Notes: generated from the letters alone by a model not told the origin. A stretch of 64,000 nucleotides of DNA from Nonomuraea endophytica (GCF_014203235.1 NZ_JACHIN010000004.1:682948-746947); one strand, 5' to 3'. Shown: positions 48,652 through 56,843, counted from the first letter of the stretch. Program-made: numbers and translations.

Positions 48652-49805
48652 CGCTCCCGCTCTTCCAGCCAGGCCAGGACCGCGTCGCCGTCCTGGCCCA
48701 GTTCGGGCGGGGCGGTGTGCTCGGCCGGCGGCAGGCCGTCGAAACGCAGCGGCGGGCCGGGCAGCTCGATGCGGCCCAGGACCGGGTGCTCCACGGTGAC
48801 GAGCAGGCCCTGGGAGCGGGTCTGGTCCCAGGCGTAGACCTCGTCGAGTGAGCGGATGGCGCCGGCCGGGACGCCCAGGTCGCCGAGCGCGGCCAGCCAG
48901 TGGGCGCGGTCGTGGGCGGCCAGGGCTTTCTCCATGTCCTGGATGAGGTCCTCGCGGTGCTGGAAGCGGTCGCGATTGGTGCGATATTTCGCGATATCTG
49001 GGTCTATGCCGAGGAGGGTGGCGACTTTTCGCCATTGGACCTCGTTGGCGACGGCGATCTGGAGCATGCCGCCGGCGCAGTGGAAGGCGCCGTACGGGGC
49101 GATGGAGACGTGGTGGTTGCCGTTGGCCCGCGGGACCTGGCCGCCGACCGTCCAGGTGGTGCCGTGGTAGGAGTGCACGCCGGTCACCGCGGCCAGCAGG
49201 GAGGTGCGCACGATCCGGCCCTCGCCGGTGCGCTCGCGCTCGTACAGGGCGGCGGCCACGCCGTACGCGCCGTGGATGCCCGCGAGCAGGTCGGCGATCG
49301 AGGCGCCCACGCGGTAGGGCTCCTCGGCGCTGGGACCCGTCAGCGACATCAGCCCCGCCTCGCCCTGCGCGATCTGGTCGTAACCCGGCCGCCCGCCCTC
49401 CGGGCCGTCGTGCCCGAACCCCGTGATGGACAGGACCACCAGCCGGGGGTTGAGCTCGCGCAGCCGTTCCACGGCGAGCCCGAGCCGGTCGAGCACCCCG
49501 GTGCGGAAGTTCTCGACGAGCACGTCGCTCTGCCGGACCAGGCGCTCGACCAGCGCCTTGCCCTCGGCGCTCTTGAGGTCGACGGCGACCGACAGCTTGT
49601 TGCGGTTGGCCGCCAGGAAGTACGTGGAGATGTCATGCTCCGGCCCGACGAACGGCGGTCCCCAGCCCCGCGACTCGTCACCCCCGTCAGGGTGCTCCAC
49701 CTTGATCACCTTGGCGCCCAGGTCACCGAGCATCTGGGCGGCGTGCGGACCCGCGAGGGCCCTGGACAGATCGAGCACGACGATGTCGCCTAGGGGTCCG
49801 AGCAA
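48648..49805 (-). CDS. CaiB/BaiF-type (class III) CoA transferase
   Basis: A 385-aa family III CoA transferase, moving CoA between acyl-CoA and a free acid. Motifs include LDLSRALAGPHAAQMLGDLGA, the DVLVENFRTG loop and GYDQIAQGEAGLMSLTG with the catalytic Asp. TTG 49805 is chosen because GGAGG sits exactly 6 nt before it; TTG 49811 would be overlapped by that site. It is translationally coupled to the carboxyltransferase, suggesting activation of an acid then carboxylation of its CoA ester. Confidence 0.92.
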   Translation of the reverse strand: MLGPLGDIVVLDLSRALAGPHAAQMLGDLGAKVIKVEHPDGGDESRGWGPPFVGPEHDISTYFLAANRNKLSVAVDLKSAEGKALVERLVRQSDVLVENFRTGVLDRLGLAVERLRELNPRLVVLSITGFGHDGPEGGRPGYDQIAQGEAGLMSLTGPSAEEPYRVGASIADLLAGIHGAYGVAAALYERERTGEGRIVRTSLLAAVTGVHSYHGTTWTVGGQVPRANGNHHVSIAPYGAFHCAGGMLQIAVANEVQWRKVATLLGIDPDIAKYRTNRDRFQHREDLIQDMEKALAAHDRAHWLAALGDLGVPAGAIRSLDEVYAWDQTRSQGLLVTVEHPVLGRIELPGPPLRFDGLPPAEHTAPPELGQDGDAVLAWLEERER

Positions 49806-49868
49806 GATCAACCTCCATCCCGGGGAAAGTCAATATTCTCAGCTTGCCAGGTCCTTTCCGTCGCCCCC

Positions 49869-49874
49869 TACCCT
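49869..49874 (+). promoter_or_regulatory. Candidate leaderless -10 box for the small kinase
   Basis: TACCCT-N7-GTG 49882. Confidence 0.45.
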
Positions 49875-49881
49875 CGACAGC

Positions 49882-50412
49882 GTGCAAACCCTCGCCCAGC
49901 GCGTCCGCGACCTGCCGCCGTCGTGCGGCCCGGTCCGCCTCGTGGCCGTCGACGGGCCCGCCGGAGCGGGCAAGACCACGTTCGCCGGACGCCTGGGCGA
50001 GGCGCTCGGCTGCCAGGTGATCCACAGCGACGACTTCCCCGTGCCGTGGTCGGAGGGCCCAGGCGCCTGGTTCGCGGCGCTGCGCGAGCAGGTCCTGGAC
50101 CCGCTGTCGGCCGGCCGTACCGGACGTTTCCGCCGCTACGACTGGCACCGCGCCCAGTACACGACGTGGCTCGACGTCCCGCCCGCTCCGGTCCTGGTGA
50201 TCGAGGGCGTGGGTACGGCCCGCCGCGACGCCGACCACCTCCTGGCCTTCCGGGTCTGGCTGGAGGCCGGGCACACGACCCGCTGGGACCGCGTGCGGGC
50301 CAGGGACGGCGCCGGCCTGGAGGCGGAGTGGCAGGCGTGGTTCGCCGCGGAGGACCGCTGGTTCGCCGACGACGCCACCCGATCCCGAGCCGACCTCGTC
50401 ATTTCCACCTGA
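49882..50412 (+). CDS. Uridine-kinase-like P-loop kinase
   Basis: A 176-aa P-loop kinase. Walker A VDGPAGAGKTTFA (about residues 25-37), VIHSDDFPVPW after it resembles the uridine kinase/phosphoribulokinase group, and PVLVIEGVGTAR is the Walker-B-like strand. The length is short for uridine kinase (about 210) and the UPRTase domain is absent, so the substrate is open. GTG 49882 is the start where homology begins; longer ORFs add disordered residues. Confidence 0.85.
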   Translation: MQTLAQRVRDLPPSCGPVRLVAVDGPAGAGKTTFAGRLGEALGCQVIHSDDFPVPWSEGPGAWFAALREQVLDPLSAGRTGRFRRYDWHRAQYTTWLDVPPAPVLVIEGVGTARRDADHLLAFRVWLEAGHTTRWDRVRARDGAGLEAEWQAWFAAEDRWFADDATRSRADLVIST

Positions 50413-50419
50413 CTGTAAA

Positions 50420-50443
50420 GGGTGGCCATAACCCCGGCCACCC
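50420..50443. terminator. Hairpin after the small kinase gene
   Basis: GGGTGGCC pairs perfectly with GGCCACCC around an 8-nt loop, 8 bp after the kinase stop. Confidence 0.6.
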
Positions 50444-50567
50444 CTCACATTGCTATACCAAATCCTATACAACATCGCGGCGGATCGCCTTTACCCTCGA
50501 CGCAGCGCGTGCCGGCGCCCCGGGTGGCGACGGCAGTCCACTCCCCCGCATCGAAAGGCCGTTCGCG

Positions 50568-51170
50568 ATGGCGCCGTTACCGCAGCCACGGAAGCTTCAC
50601 CTGATGATCTGCGCCACGCTCCTCACCGCGGTCGCGGCCATCGGCGTCAGCGCCGTGGCCCAGGCCACCGCCACCTCGCAGGAGACGCACCCGGTCACGA
50701 TCCGCGACGTGGCGGGCAAGCCGGTCGGCACCCTTCTGCTGCGGCCGGAGGGATACACCAAGTCGCGCCTGTCGGTCACGGTCAAGGGCCTGCCCCCGGG
50801 CTACCACGGCTTCCACGTGCACACGACCGGCGTCTGCGACCCTGCCGCCATCGACCCGGCGACCGGCAAGGTGTCCCCGTTCTACACCGCCGGCGCGCAC
50901 TTCGACCTGGGCGGCTCCACCCACTCCCACCACTCGGGCGACCTGCCGCCGCTGCTGGTCGGCGCGGACGGCTCCGGCACCGCCTCGGTGGTCACCGACC
51001 GCTTCCGCGTCCGCCAGCTCACCGACGCCGACGGCAGCGCCGTCATCGTGCACGCCCTGCCCGACAACCTGGCCAACATCCCCGAGCGCTACAGCGCCAC
51101 CGGCCCGGACGAGGCCACCCAGCGCACGGGCGACGCGGGCGGCCGGATCGCCTGCGGCCCGATCAAGTAA
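50568..51170 (+). CDS. sodC: Secreted Cu/Zn superoxide dismutase
   Basis: A 200-aa exported dismutase converting superoxide to H2O2 outside the membrane. A signal peptide covers residues 1-33 (ending AVAQATA, no lipobox). All metal ligands are visible: GFHVH, GAHF, the His-rich THSHHSGDLPPL region with bridging and zinc ligands, and IVHALPDN. Two cysteines (GVCDP and IACGP) can make the structural disulfide. Start ATG 50568 with AAAGG upstream. In the 155-bp leader there is a direct repeat of CTATAC (about 50453-50475) of unknown role. Confidence 0.93.
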   Translation: MAPLPQPRKLHLMICATLLTAVAAIGVSAVAQATATSQETHPVTIRDVAGKPVGTLLLRPEGYTKSRLSVTVKGLPPGYHGFHVHTTGVCDPAAIDPATGKVSPFYTAGAHFDLGGSTHSHHSGDLPPLLVGADGSGTASVVTDRFRVRQLTDADGSAVIVHALPDNLANIPERYSATGPDEATQRTGDAGGRIACGPIK

Positions 51171-51293
51171 CCGCCCGCCACCGCCTCCCCCGGCCCGCCG
51201 CACTGGCCCGTGCGGCGGGTCAGGGACTAGGGTTTGCCGCCTCGACCGCGAGCGCACACCCTGCGCGATCCAGCAGAGAGGCGGACGATTCTG

Positions 51294-51776
51294 ATGAACG
51301 ACGACCTGGCAGCGATGGCCCGGTCCATCATCGACGCCAACGTGTACGTGACGCTCGCGACCGCGGACCAGGACGGCACCCCGTGGGCCAACCCGGTGTT
51401 CTTCGCCCACGACGGCTACCGCGACTTCTACTGGGTCTCCTCCCCAGAAACCGTCCACTCCAGGAACCTGGCGGTCCGCCCGCGGCTGGGCATGGTCGTC
51501 TTCGACTCCCGGGTCACCCCGGGCAGCGGCCAGGCGGTCTACATGTCGGCCACGGCCAGGCAGGTCACCGACCTGGAGCCCGCCCTGGCCGTCTACCCGG
51601 GCGACCCGTCGCGCGGCGGCCGCCCGATGAGCCCTGAGTACCTGAGCGCGCCCAACCCCTACCGCCTCTACGTGGCGAGCGCCGACGACCACCACGTCCT
51701 GTGCCCCCGCGCGACAGGCGTCCCCTGCTCACCCCACGGTCTCTCCCATGACCACCGGATAGCCGTGACCCCCTGA
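51294..51776 (+). CDS. Pyridoxamine 5'-phosphate oxidase-related flavin protein
   Basis: A 160-aa member of the PPOX/split-barrel flavin fold: MARSIIDANVYVTLATADQDGTPWANPVFF and later VVFDSRVTPGSGQAVYM fit the F420/FMN-binding family. The family covers flavin- or F420-dependent reductases and heme-related binders; no specific substrate can be named. ATG 51294 is chosen since the fold starts there; AGAGGCGG lies just upstream. Confidence 0.83.
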   Translation: MNDDLAAMARSIIDANVYVTLATADQDGTPWANPVFFAHDGYRDFYWVSSPETVHSRNLAVRPRLGMVVFDSRVTPGSGQAVYMSATARQVTDLEPALAVYPGDPSRGGRPMSPEYLSAPNPYRLYVASADDHHVLCPRATGVPCSPHGLSHDHRIAVTP

Positions 51777-51900
51777 ACACCGACTTTGGTCGGTGCCGCT
51801 CCGACCAGCGGTGGAGGCACGGTCTCGGCATCAGGCGGGAGGCGGGGGGATCGTCCGGCTGCGAGTGTCGAAGGGTCGTCCCCCCTCGGAAGGGCCCATC

Positions 51901-52848
51901 GTGCGCGTGACCACCGCCCCGCTGCAGCCGGAACTGGACAGGATCGTGGCGGCCGGAGCGGGCGCGGTGATCGCTGAGGTCCGATGGGACGGCCACACCA
52001 CCAGGCTGGCCTCGGGCGTGATCGAGCTCGGCCGCCCGCGCCGCGCCCCCGTCAACGGCCGCTTCCGCATCGGCGGCGTCACCGAGTCCTTCACCGCCAC
52101 GGTCGTGCTGCAACTCGTGGCCGAGGGCAGGCTCGGGCTGGACGACCCGCTGGGCGCCCATCTGCCGAACCCGGCGGCGGACATCACCGTCCGGCACCTG
52201 CTCGGCCACACCAGCGGCCTGCCCGAGCACCCCGGCCCCGCACCCCGCCGGCGGGCGCGCGACCTCGCCGACCTGACCGTCATGTTCGCCCCCGGCACCC
52301 GGTACGCCCCATCCGGCACCGGCTACCGCCTGCTCGGCATGGTGATCGAGGAGGTGACGGGCCGGCCGTACACCAGGGAGATCACCGACCGGATCATCAA
52401 GCCGCTGAAACTGACGGCCACCCGCACCCCCACCTCCTCGACCGCGATCAACGGCCCGCACGCCCACGGCTACCTCATGACCGGCGGCAGGCCCCGCGAC
52501 GTGACCCGCCTCGACCCCACGGCCGCCGGCGCCGCGGGCGGCGTGATGTCCACGGCCGCCGACCTCAACACCTTCTTCCACGCCCTCCTCACCGGCGGCC
52601 TGTTGCCACCGGCCGAGCTGACGCTGATGAAGACCCCGGGCGTCGGCGGCGCGTACGGCCTCGGCCTGGAGATCGCCGACACGCCCTGCGGCACCGCCTA
52701 CGGTCACCGGGGCGCCATCCTCGGCTACAGCACCCTGTCCTTCCACAGCGCCGACGCCGACCGCCAGCTCAGCCTCAGCATGACGGCGTACGACGACGCC
52801 GCCCACGCGGCACTCCGGGCGGCGTTCACGACGGGGTTCTGGAGCTAG
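51901..52848 (+). CDS. Serine beta-lactamase/DD-peptidase-fold pseudoenzyme
   Basis: A 315-aa protein aligned throughout with class C beta-lactamase/esterase-type serine hydrolases (phrases TVVLQLVAEGRLGLDDPLGAHLP, VRHLLGHTSGLP, VIEEVTGRPY, YGLGLEI, YGHRGAILGYST). The catalytic residues are gone: the S-x-x-K motif is GVTE (residues 59-62, usual SVTK), and the second Y-x-N motif is PSG (137-139, usual YSN). Only the KTG-equivalent HRG remains. There is no signal peptide either. It is therefore probably a cytoplasmic binding or scaffold protein. GTG 51901 is the best start; the ORF extends upstream to 51793 without family features. It overlaps the convergent gene by 23 bp. Confidence 0.82.
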   Translation: MRVTTAPLQPELDRIVAAGAGAVIAEVRWDGHTTRLASGVIELGRPRRAPVNGRFRIGGVTESFTATVVLQLVAEGRLGLDDPLGAHLPNPAADITVRHLLGHTSGLPEHPGPAPRRRARDLADLTVMFAPGTRYAPSGTGYRLLGMVIEEVTGRPYTREITDRIIKPLKLTATRTPTSSTAINGPHAHGYLMTGGRPRDVTRLDPTAAGAAGGVMSTAADLNTFFHALLTGGLLPPAELTLMKTPGVGGAYGLGLEIADTPCGTAYGHRGAILGYSTLSFHSADADRQLSLSMTAYDDAAHAALRAAFTTGFWS

Positions 52849-53095
52849 TCAGCTCGCACCGCCCGTCCACGCACTTACGCTGCAGCCGTCCCCTGGAGAT
52901 CGTCTGCATCAGCCCGATCGCCCAGCACGTCGGGCACCCGCGCAGCGCCAGCAGGCCGACCGGCGCCAGGAGCAGGCTGACCGGCCCGGCCACCGGGAGC
53001 AGCGCGAGCGCGGCGACCAGCGCGCCGAAGCCGATCACGCCGCGCGCCAGGTGCCGGGGCAGCGACCCGCTGGCGAAATCGCGTCCGTCAGCCAT
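52826..53095 (-). CDS. Small Cys-rich membrane protein (YgaP/DUF2892-like)
   Basis: An 89-aa protein with two hydrophobic helices (about 16-36 and 38-50) and four cysteines in two pairs: GCPTCWAIGLMQTIS and RKCVDGRC. The first resembles the end of the rhodanese-linked DUF2892 membrane domain. Coupled to the sigma factor by an 8-bp overlap, it may be its anti-sigma partner or a redox/zinc sensor; that is inference. It overlaps the pseudo-lactamase gene by 23 bp at its 3' end. Confidence 0.75.
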   Translation of the reverse strand: MADGRDFASGSLPRHLARGVIGFGALVAALALLPVAGPVSLLLAPVGLLALRGCPTCWAIGLMQTISRGRLQRKCVDGRCELTSSRTPS

Positions 53096-53636
53096 GGTCG
53101 CCCCCCACCGAGCTCAGCAGCGAGGCGCGGACCGTGGTGCGGGCCCGGTGCAGCCGCGACTTCATGGCCGGGGTGCTGAGGCCCAGCGCGGCGGCCACCG
53201 CGCGCCCGCTGTGGCCCTGGACGTCCCGCATGATCAGCACGCTGCGCTGGTCGGCGGGCAGTTCGGCGATCGCCTCCGCCACGATCCCGGCCTCCAGGCG
53301 CAGCAGCACCTCCTCCTCGGCCGACCGCTCGGCGGTCTCCAGGAACGGGACGTGGTGCCCGGTCAGCGACCGCGCCCGGCGCAGGCACTCGTTGCGGACG
53401 ATGCGGAACATCCACGACGCCAGCGCCGCCGAGGCCCGCAACACCCCGATCTTGCGATACAGGATGATCAGCGCTTCCTGCGCGGCGTCCTCGGCGTCCT
53501 CGGGGGTGGTGCACAACGCGTGGGCGAAGCGGCGTACGTGCGACTGCGAGCGTGACACCAGCGCGGCGATGGAGTCGACGTCGCCCCTCTGCGCGGCCGC
53601 GATGAGCCGCTCGTCGGGCCAGGTCGTGTCAGCCAC
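53088..53636 (-). CDS. ECF RNA polymerase sigma factor
   Basis: A 182-aa ECF factor. Region 2: LVSRSQSHVRRFAHALCTTPEDAEDAAQEALIILYRKI; region 4: LPADQRSVLIMRDVQGHSGRAVAAALGLSTPAMKSRLHRARTTVRASL. The start GTG 53636 lies within the upstream micropeptide gene, so it depends on its translation. It is followed by the Cys-rich membrane protein. Its target promoters are unknown. Confidence 0.9.
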   Translation of the reverse strand: MADTTWPDERLIAAAQRGDVDSIAALVSRSQSHVRRFAHALCTTPEDAEDAAQEALIILYRKIGVLRASAALASWMFRIVRNECLRRARSLTGHHVPFLETAERSAEEEVLLRLEAGIVAEAIAELPADQRSVLIMRDVQGHSGRAVAAALGLSTPAMKSRLHRARTTVRASLLSSVGGDHG

Positions 53637-53718
53637 GGCTGCGGCTCCTGCGGCGCAGCACGACGACCGTACACGTGCAGACGAGTACGGCGGCGACGGC
53701 GATGATGGCGATGGTCAT
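53629..53718 (-). CDS. 29-aa membrane micropeptide upstream of the sigma factor
   Basis: An ORF of 29 codons plus stop: ATG 53718 to TGA 53629. It encodes one hydrophobic helix (MTIAIIAVAAVLVCTCTVVV) with two Cys followed by an Arg-rich tail (LRRRSRSRG), the profile of a single-pass peptide with its C-terminus in the cytoplasm. GGAGG lies 9 nt before the ATG, a better ribosome site than most genes here. Its stop overlaps the sigma factor start by 8 bp, so the two are coupled. No homologue is recognised. Confidence 0.65.
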   Translation of the reverse strand: MTIAIIAVAAVLVCTCTVVVLRRRSRSRG

Positions 53719-53829
53719 GGTGGGAAACCTCCGGGTCTGGGTCCCGGCGGGGTCGCCGGGACACACATAAGAGGCAGGAACACCATAAAAGGATTCAGGC
53801 ACTGACAGGAGATGTCAGTGACGCGCTCC

Positions 53830-53835
53830 TAGCTT
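53830..53835 (+). promoter_or_regulatory. Leaderless -10 box for the 153-aa unknown gene
   Basis: TAGCTT-N6-ATG 53842, the same hexamer as in front of the helicase. Confidence 0.55.
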
Positions 53836-53841
53836 CTGCCC

Positions 53842-54303
53842 ATGAACAACTTCGACTTCTTCGAGGGCACCTGGACCTCGCACCAGCGCAAGCTGACCAA
53901 GCGGCTGGCGGGCAGCGACGACTGGGAGGAGTTCCCCGGATTCACGCGCGCCACGCGGCACCTGTCCGGCGCGGCCAGCTGCGACGAGGTCACCTTCCCC
54001 ACCAAGGGGACCTCGGGGCTGACCCTGCGCCTGCACGACCCCGCCACCGACCTCTGGTCGATCTACTGGGTCAGCGCCGCCGACCCCGTGCTCGGGCTGC
54101 CGCCCGTGGTGGGCCGCTTCGACGGCGACCGGGGCGCGTTCTTCTGCGACGACGAGCACGAGGGCACGCCGGTGCGCTGCCGCTTCCTCTGGATCAGGAT
54201 CGACGCCGACCACTGCCGCTGGGAGCAGGCCTTCTCGGTGGACGGCGAGCAGACCTGGGAGACCAACTGGATCGCCGAGTTCACCCGGGCCGAAACGCCC
54301 TGA
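53842..54303 (+). CDS. Unknown 153-aa protein (DUF1579-like lipocalin fold suspected)
   Basis: A 153-aa cytoplasmic protein. Its N-terminal FDFFEGTWTSHQRKLTKRL and the beta-rich pattern (RFDGDRGAFFCDDEHEGTPVRCRFLW) resemble small DUF1579/lipocalin-like proteins of unknown function, a tentative match. ATG 53842 follows TANNNT-N6. It converges on a TetR gene with 23 bp overlap and faces the divergent sigma unit with a 123-bp gap. Confidence 0.7.
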   Translation: MNNFDFFEGTWTSHQRKLTKRLAGSDDWEEFPGFTRATRHLSGAASCDEVTFPTKGTSGLTLRLHDPATDLWSIYWVSAADPVLGLPPVVGRFDGDRGAFFCDDEHEGTPVRCRFLWIRIDADHCRWEQAFSVDGEQTWETNWIAEFTRAETP

Positions 54304-54877
54304 GCGCGGCCTCGACCAGCGCGTCGGCGTACTCGGGCGTGAGCGGGCCCGAGCGCTGCAGCCACCGCTGGAAAAGCGGCGCGTAGAGCACTTCGAGCAC
54401 CAGGTCGAGGTCGGCGTCGGCGGCGAGTTGCCCGGCCCGCTGCCCGCCGCGCAGCCGGGCCTTCTTGGCCTCGTCCACGGGCCGGGCGAGCTTGTCCCGG
54501 TACTGCGCGGCCAGCCCGGCGTCGTTGATCACCTCGGCGGTCAGCGCCCGGATCGGCTTCTCGAAGTCCGGGTCGGCGAACTCGGCGACGGTCGCGCGCA
54601 TGACCCGCTTCAGGTCCGCCTCCAGGTCCCCGGTGTCGGGCAGGGCCAGGTCCCGGCCGTCGGCGTCCTCGCTGAGCGCCAGGATCGAATCGAAGATCAC
54701 GGCGCCCTTCGACGGCCACCACCGGTAGATCGTCTGCTTGCCGACGCCCGCCCGCGCGGCGATGGCCTCGATGGCGACCTTCTCGTAGCCCACCTCGGAG
54801 ATCAGGGCGCGGGTGGCCGCGAGGATCGCCTGGCGCGAGTGCTCGCTGCGGCGGGAGCTGTCGGGTGTCTTGGGCAT
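54281..54877 (-). CDS. TetR-family regulator
   Basis: A 198-aa TetR regulator with a C-terminal TetR_C-like ligand domain. The helix-turn-helix is ISEVGYEKVAIEAIAARAGVGKQTIYRWWPSKGAV. ATG 54877 has TACCGT seven bases before it. It probably controls the neighbouring 153-aa gene or the DUF4407 gene; which one is not clear. Confidence 0.9.
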   Translation of the reverse strand: MPKTPDSSRRSEHSRQAILAATRALISEVGYEKVAIEAIAARAGVGKQTIYRWWPSKGAVIFDSILALSEDADGRDLALPDTGDLEADLKRVMRATVAEFADPDFEKPIRALTAEVINDAGLAAQYRDKLARPVDEAKKARLRGGQRAGQLAADADLDLVLEVLYAPLFQRWLQRSGPLTPEYADALVEAALRAFRPG

Positions 54878-54884
54878 GAACCCA

Positions 54885-54890
54885 ACGGTA
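54885..54890 (-). promoter_or_regulatory. Candidate leaderless -10 box of the TetR gene
   Basis: On the minus strand TACCGT-N7-ATG 54877. Confidence 0.45.
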
Positions 54891-54906
54891 GCGATGCCGG
54901 AGGTGG

Positions 54907-56100
54907 TCACAGGCCGTGCCGCAGCGCCGCCTCCTCCGCCCGCTCCTGGGTACGGCGCCGCCGTTCCAGCCGCCCGGTGACCAGCACGTCGTAGGTGGTG
55001 GTCGGGGACAGGAACTTGACCAGCGCCGGCATCACGTCGATGACGATGAAGAAGATCGTGACCAGCCAGATCGACGCGAACAGCATCCCGCTGCGCTCCT
55101 TGAGCACGCCCAGCGCCTCCAGCCGCTCCAGCAGGCCGATGTGGCCCTGCTGCGCCCGGCGTTCGGCGACCTTCTGCTGGATTCTGGCCGACAGCGCCCC
55201 GGCGTAGGTGGTCGAGGCGGCGCCGAGGTCGGCGTTGAGCCGGGTGAGCCGGTCGTTGAGCGCGGCGACGGTGGCGGTGTTCGCGGCCAGCCTGCCGTCC
55301 CGCTCGAACGCGTCGGCCTCCGCGCGGTTGCGGGCGCAGTTCGGGCCTTCGCCCGCCCGGCCGGTCAGCCCGGCGCCGCCGGTGCCGTTGCACTCACGGC
55401 GGGCCAGGTCCTGGCGGCGGACCAGTTCCTTCCTGTCGGTCGCGACCTTCTTGGCGAGGTCGTCGTGCTGGCGCTGGAGGCGGGCGCGTTCGGCCAGGCG
55501 TTCGGTGGGGGCTCCGGCCAGCGACAACGCCCTGGAGCGGCAGCCCGCGGGGGCCGCGGGGATGACGCCCGCTGCGTCCGGGGCCGGGTTGCAGCGCTTG
55601 AGCGCGTCCTCGTAGGCGAGGTTCGCGGTGGAACGGCTCCGCTTCACCTGCTCCTGGACCGCCGAGTCGAAGACGGCCAGGACCACCGGCTCGGCGATGA
55701 TCACTCCGAGGAGGGTCGCCACGACCAGCCTCGGGAGCATGACGGCGAGCTTCTTGCCCCAGGTCATCACGCCGTGGCCGCTGGCCAGGAGCCATCGGTC
55801 GAAGTTGCCGACCAGCGCCGACCAGAGCAGCGCGATCGGCACCGCGACGAGCAGGGTCCAGCCGCCGCCGAACACCATCACCAGCGCGGCCAGCATCGAC
55901 ACGAACGCCACCGCCGCCGTGCCCAGCACCACGCCGCCCAGGCTGGTGTAGCGGGGGCGTTCCTCGGGCACCCGGTCGAGCAGGTCCTCGTCCACCCCGG
56001 CCAGGACGCGCACCCGCCGCGCCACGTCCGGGCGCCGTCCCGGGAAATCCGGCCAGTCCGTGCCCGGCGCCTGAGGGTATGACCGTGTCAACTGTTCCAT
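54907..56100 (-). CDS. DUF4407 membrane protein with coiled coil
   Basis: A 397-aa protein with about three helices in residues 55-140, a long hydrophilic coiled-coil region (about 145-330) with cysteines (RRECNGTGGAG, NCARN), then a final helix (about 340-360) and basic tail. This layout matches DUF4407, a family of unknown function often found near toxins or contractile systems. ATG 56100 is the start. Confidence 0.85.
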   Translation of the reverse strand: MEQLTRSYPQAPGTDWPDFPGRRPDVARRVRVLAGVDEDLLDRVPEERPRYTSLGGVVLGTAAVAFVSMLAALVMVFGGGWTLLVAVPIALLWSALVGNFDRWLLASGHGVMTWGKKLAVMLPRLVVATLLGVIIAEPVVLAVFDSAVQEQVKRSRSTANLAYEDALKRCNPAPDAAGVIPAAPAGCRSRALSLAGAPTERLAERARLQRQHDDLAKKVATDRKELVRRQDLARRECNGTGGAGLTGRAGEGPNCARNRAEADAFERDGRLAANTATVAALNDRLTRLNADLGAASTTYAGALSARIQQKVAERRAQQGHIGLLERLEALGVLKERSGMLFASIWLVTIFFIVIDVMPALVKFLSPTTTYDVLVTGRLERRRRTQERAEEAALRHGL

Positions 56101-56162
56101 GCACCCCACCAATGCCAGAACAGGTGTCACCTTTTAGTAACCAATGCCCGCCTTGCGGGGTG

Positions 56163-56843
56163 TCAGGCCAGGTGCGTCACGTCATTGAACGACAACACCT
56201 CCATCCGCCCGTCCACTACGTGCCAGGTGGAGACCGACGCGTTGCGGATCGGTGCGTAGCGGTGCACCGAGGGCAGTTCGGCGTCGGGCTTGCCGGCCAG
56301 GACGTGGCGCAGCAGCAGCACGACCGCGTCGTGGGCCACGATCAGGACCCGCCGGCCGGAGGCGGTCGCGCGCAGGTCGCCGACGAAGGCGCGCAGCCGT
56401 ACCACGACGTCGCCGAAGGACTCGCCGCCCGGCGGACGGAAGGAGTACTCGCCCTCGGACACGAAGCGGGCGGCCTCCTCGGGGAAGCGCTCGGCCACGG
56501 CCGCGCTGTTGAACGGAGCCAGGGCGCCCATCTCGCGGTCGCGCAGGCGCTTGTCCACGGTGAGGGGCAGCGTGGTCGTGACGCCCCACGCCCGTTGCGC
56601 GTGCGCCCAGGTGTCGCGCGCCCGCAGGTACGGCGAGCACCACACCACCTCCGGCGCCTCCGCCTCGGGCAACGCCGCCAGCACCTGCCCCACCGCGGCC
56701 GCCTGCCGCCTGCCGAGATCGGTCAGGGTGACCTCCTGGTCGCCGCGCTCGTAGACGAGGGGACGCTCGCGCGCCCGTTCGTAGGCGAGGTTGGCCTCGC
56801 TCTGGCCGTGCCGCACCGCGATGATCCGCACCGGTCCGCTCAT
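56163..56843 (-). CDS. Histidine phosphatase superfamily protein
   Basis: A 226-aa phosphoglycerate-mutase-like histidine phosphatase. The RHG motif AVRHGQSEAN holds the phosphoHis, WCSPYLRARDT the Arg, and VAHDAVVLLLRHVL the second His. It likely removes phosphate from a small metabolite; substrate unknown. ATG 56843 (MSGPV) is preferred over ATG 56852 as the fold starts at once; neither has a strong ribosome site. It is divergent from the propeller gene. Confidence 0.9.
   Translation of the reverse strand: MSGPVRIIAVRHGQSEANLAYERARERPLVYERGDQEVTLTDLGRRQAAAVGQVLAALPEAEAPEVVWCSPYLRARDTWAHAQRAWGVTTTLPLTVDKRLRDREMGALAPFNSAAVAERFPEEAARFVSEGEYSFRPPGGESFGDVVVRLRAFVGDLRATASGRRVLIVAHDAVVLLLRHVLAGKPDAELPSVHRYAPIRNASVSTWHVVDGRMEVLSFNDVTHLA

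Noticed and set aside
50453..50475. Direct repeat CTATAC before sodC as a metal-regulator (Nur/Zur) box
   Set aside because: It is a direct, not inverted, repeat and does not match the known Nur or Zur consensus.
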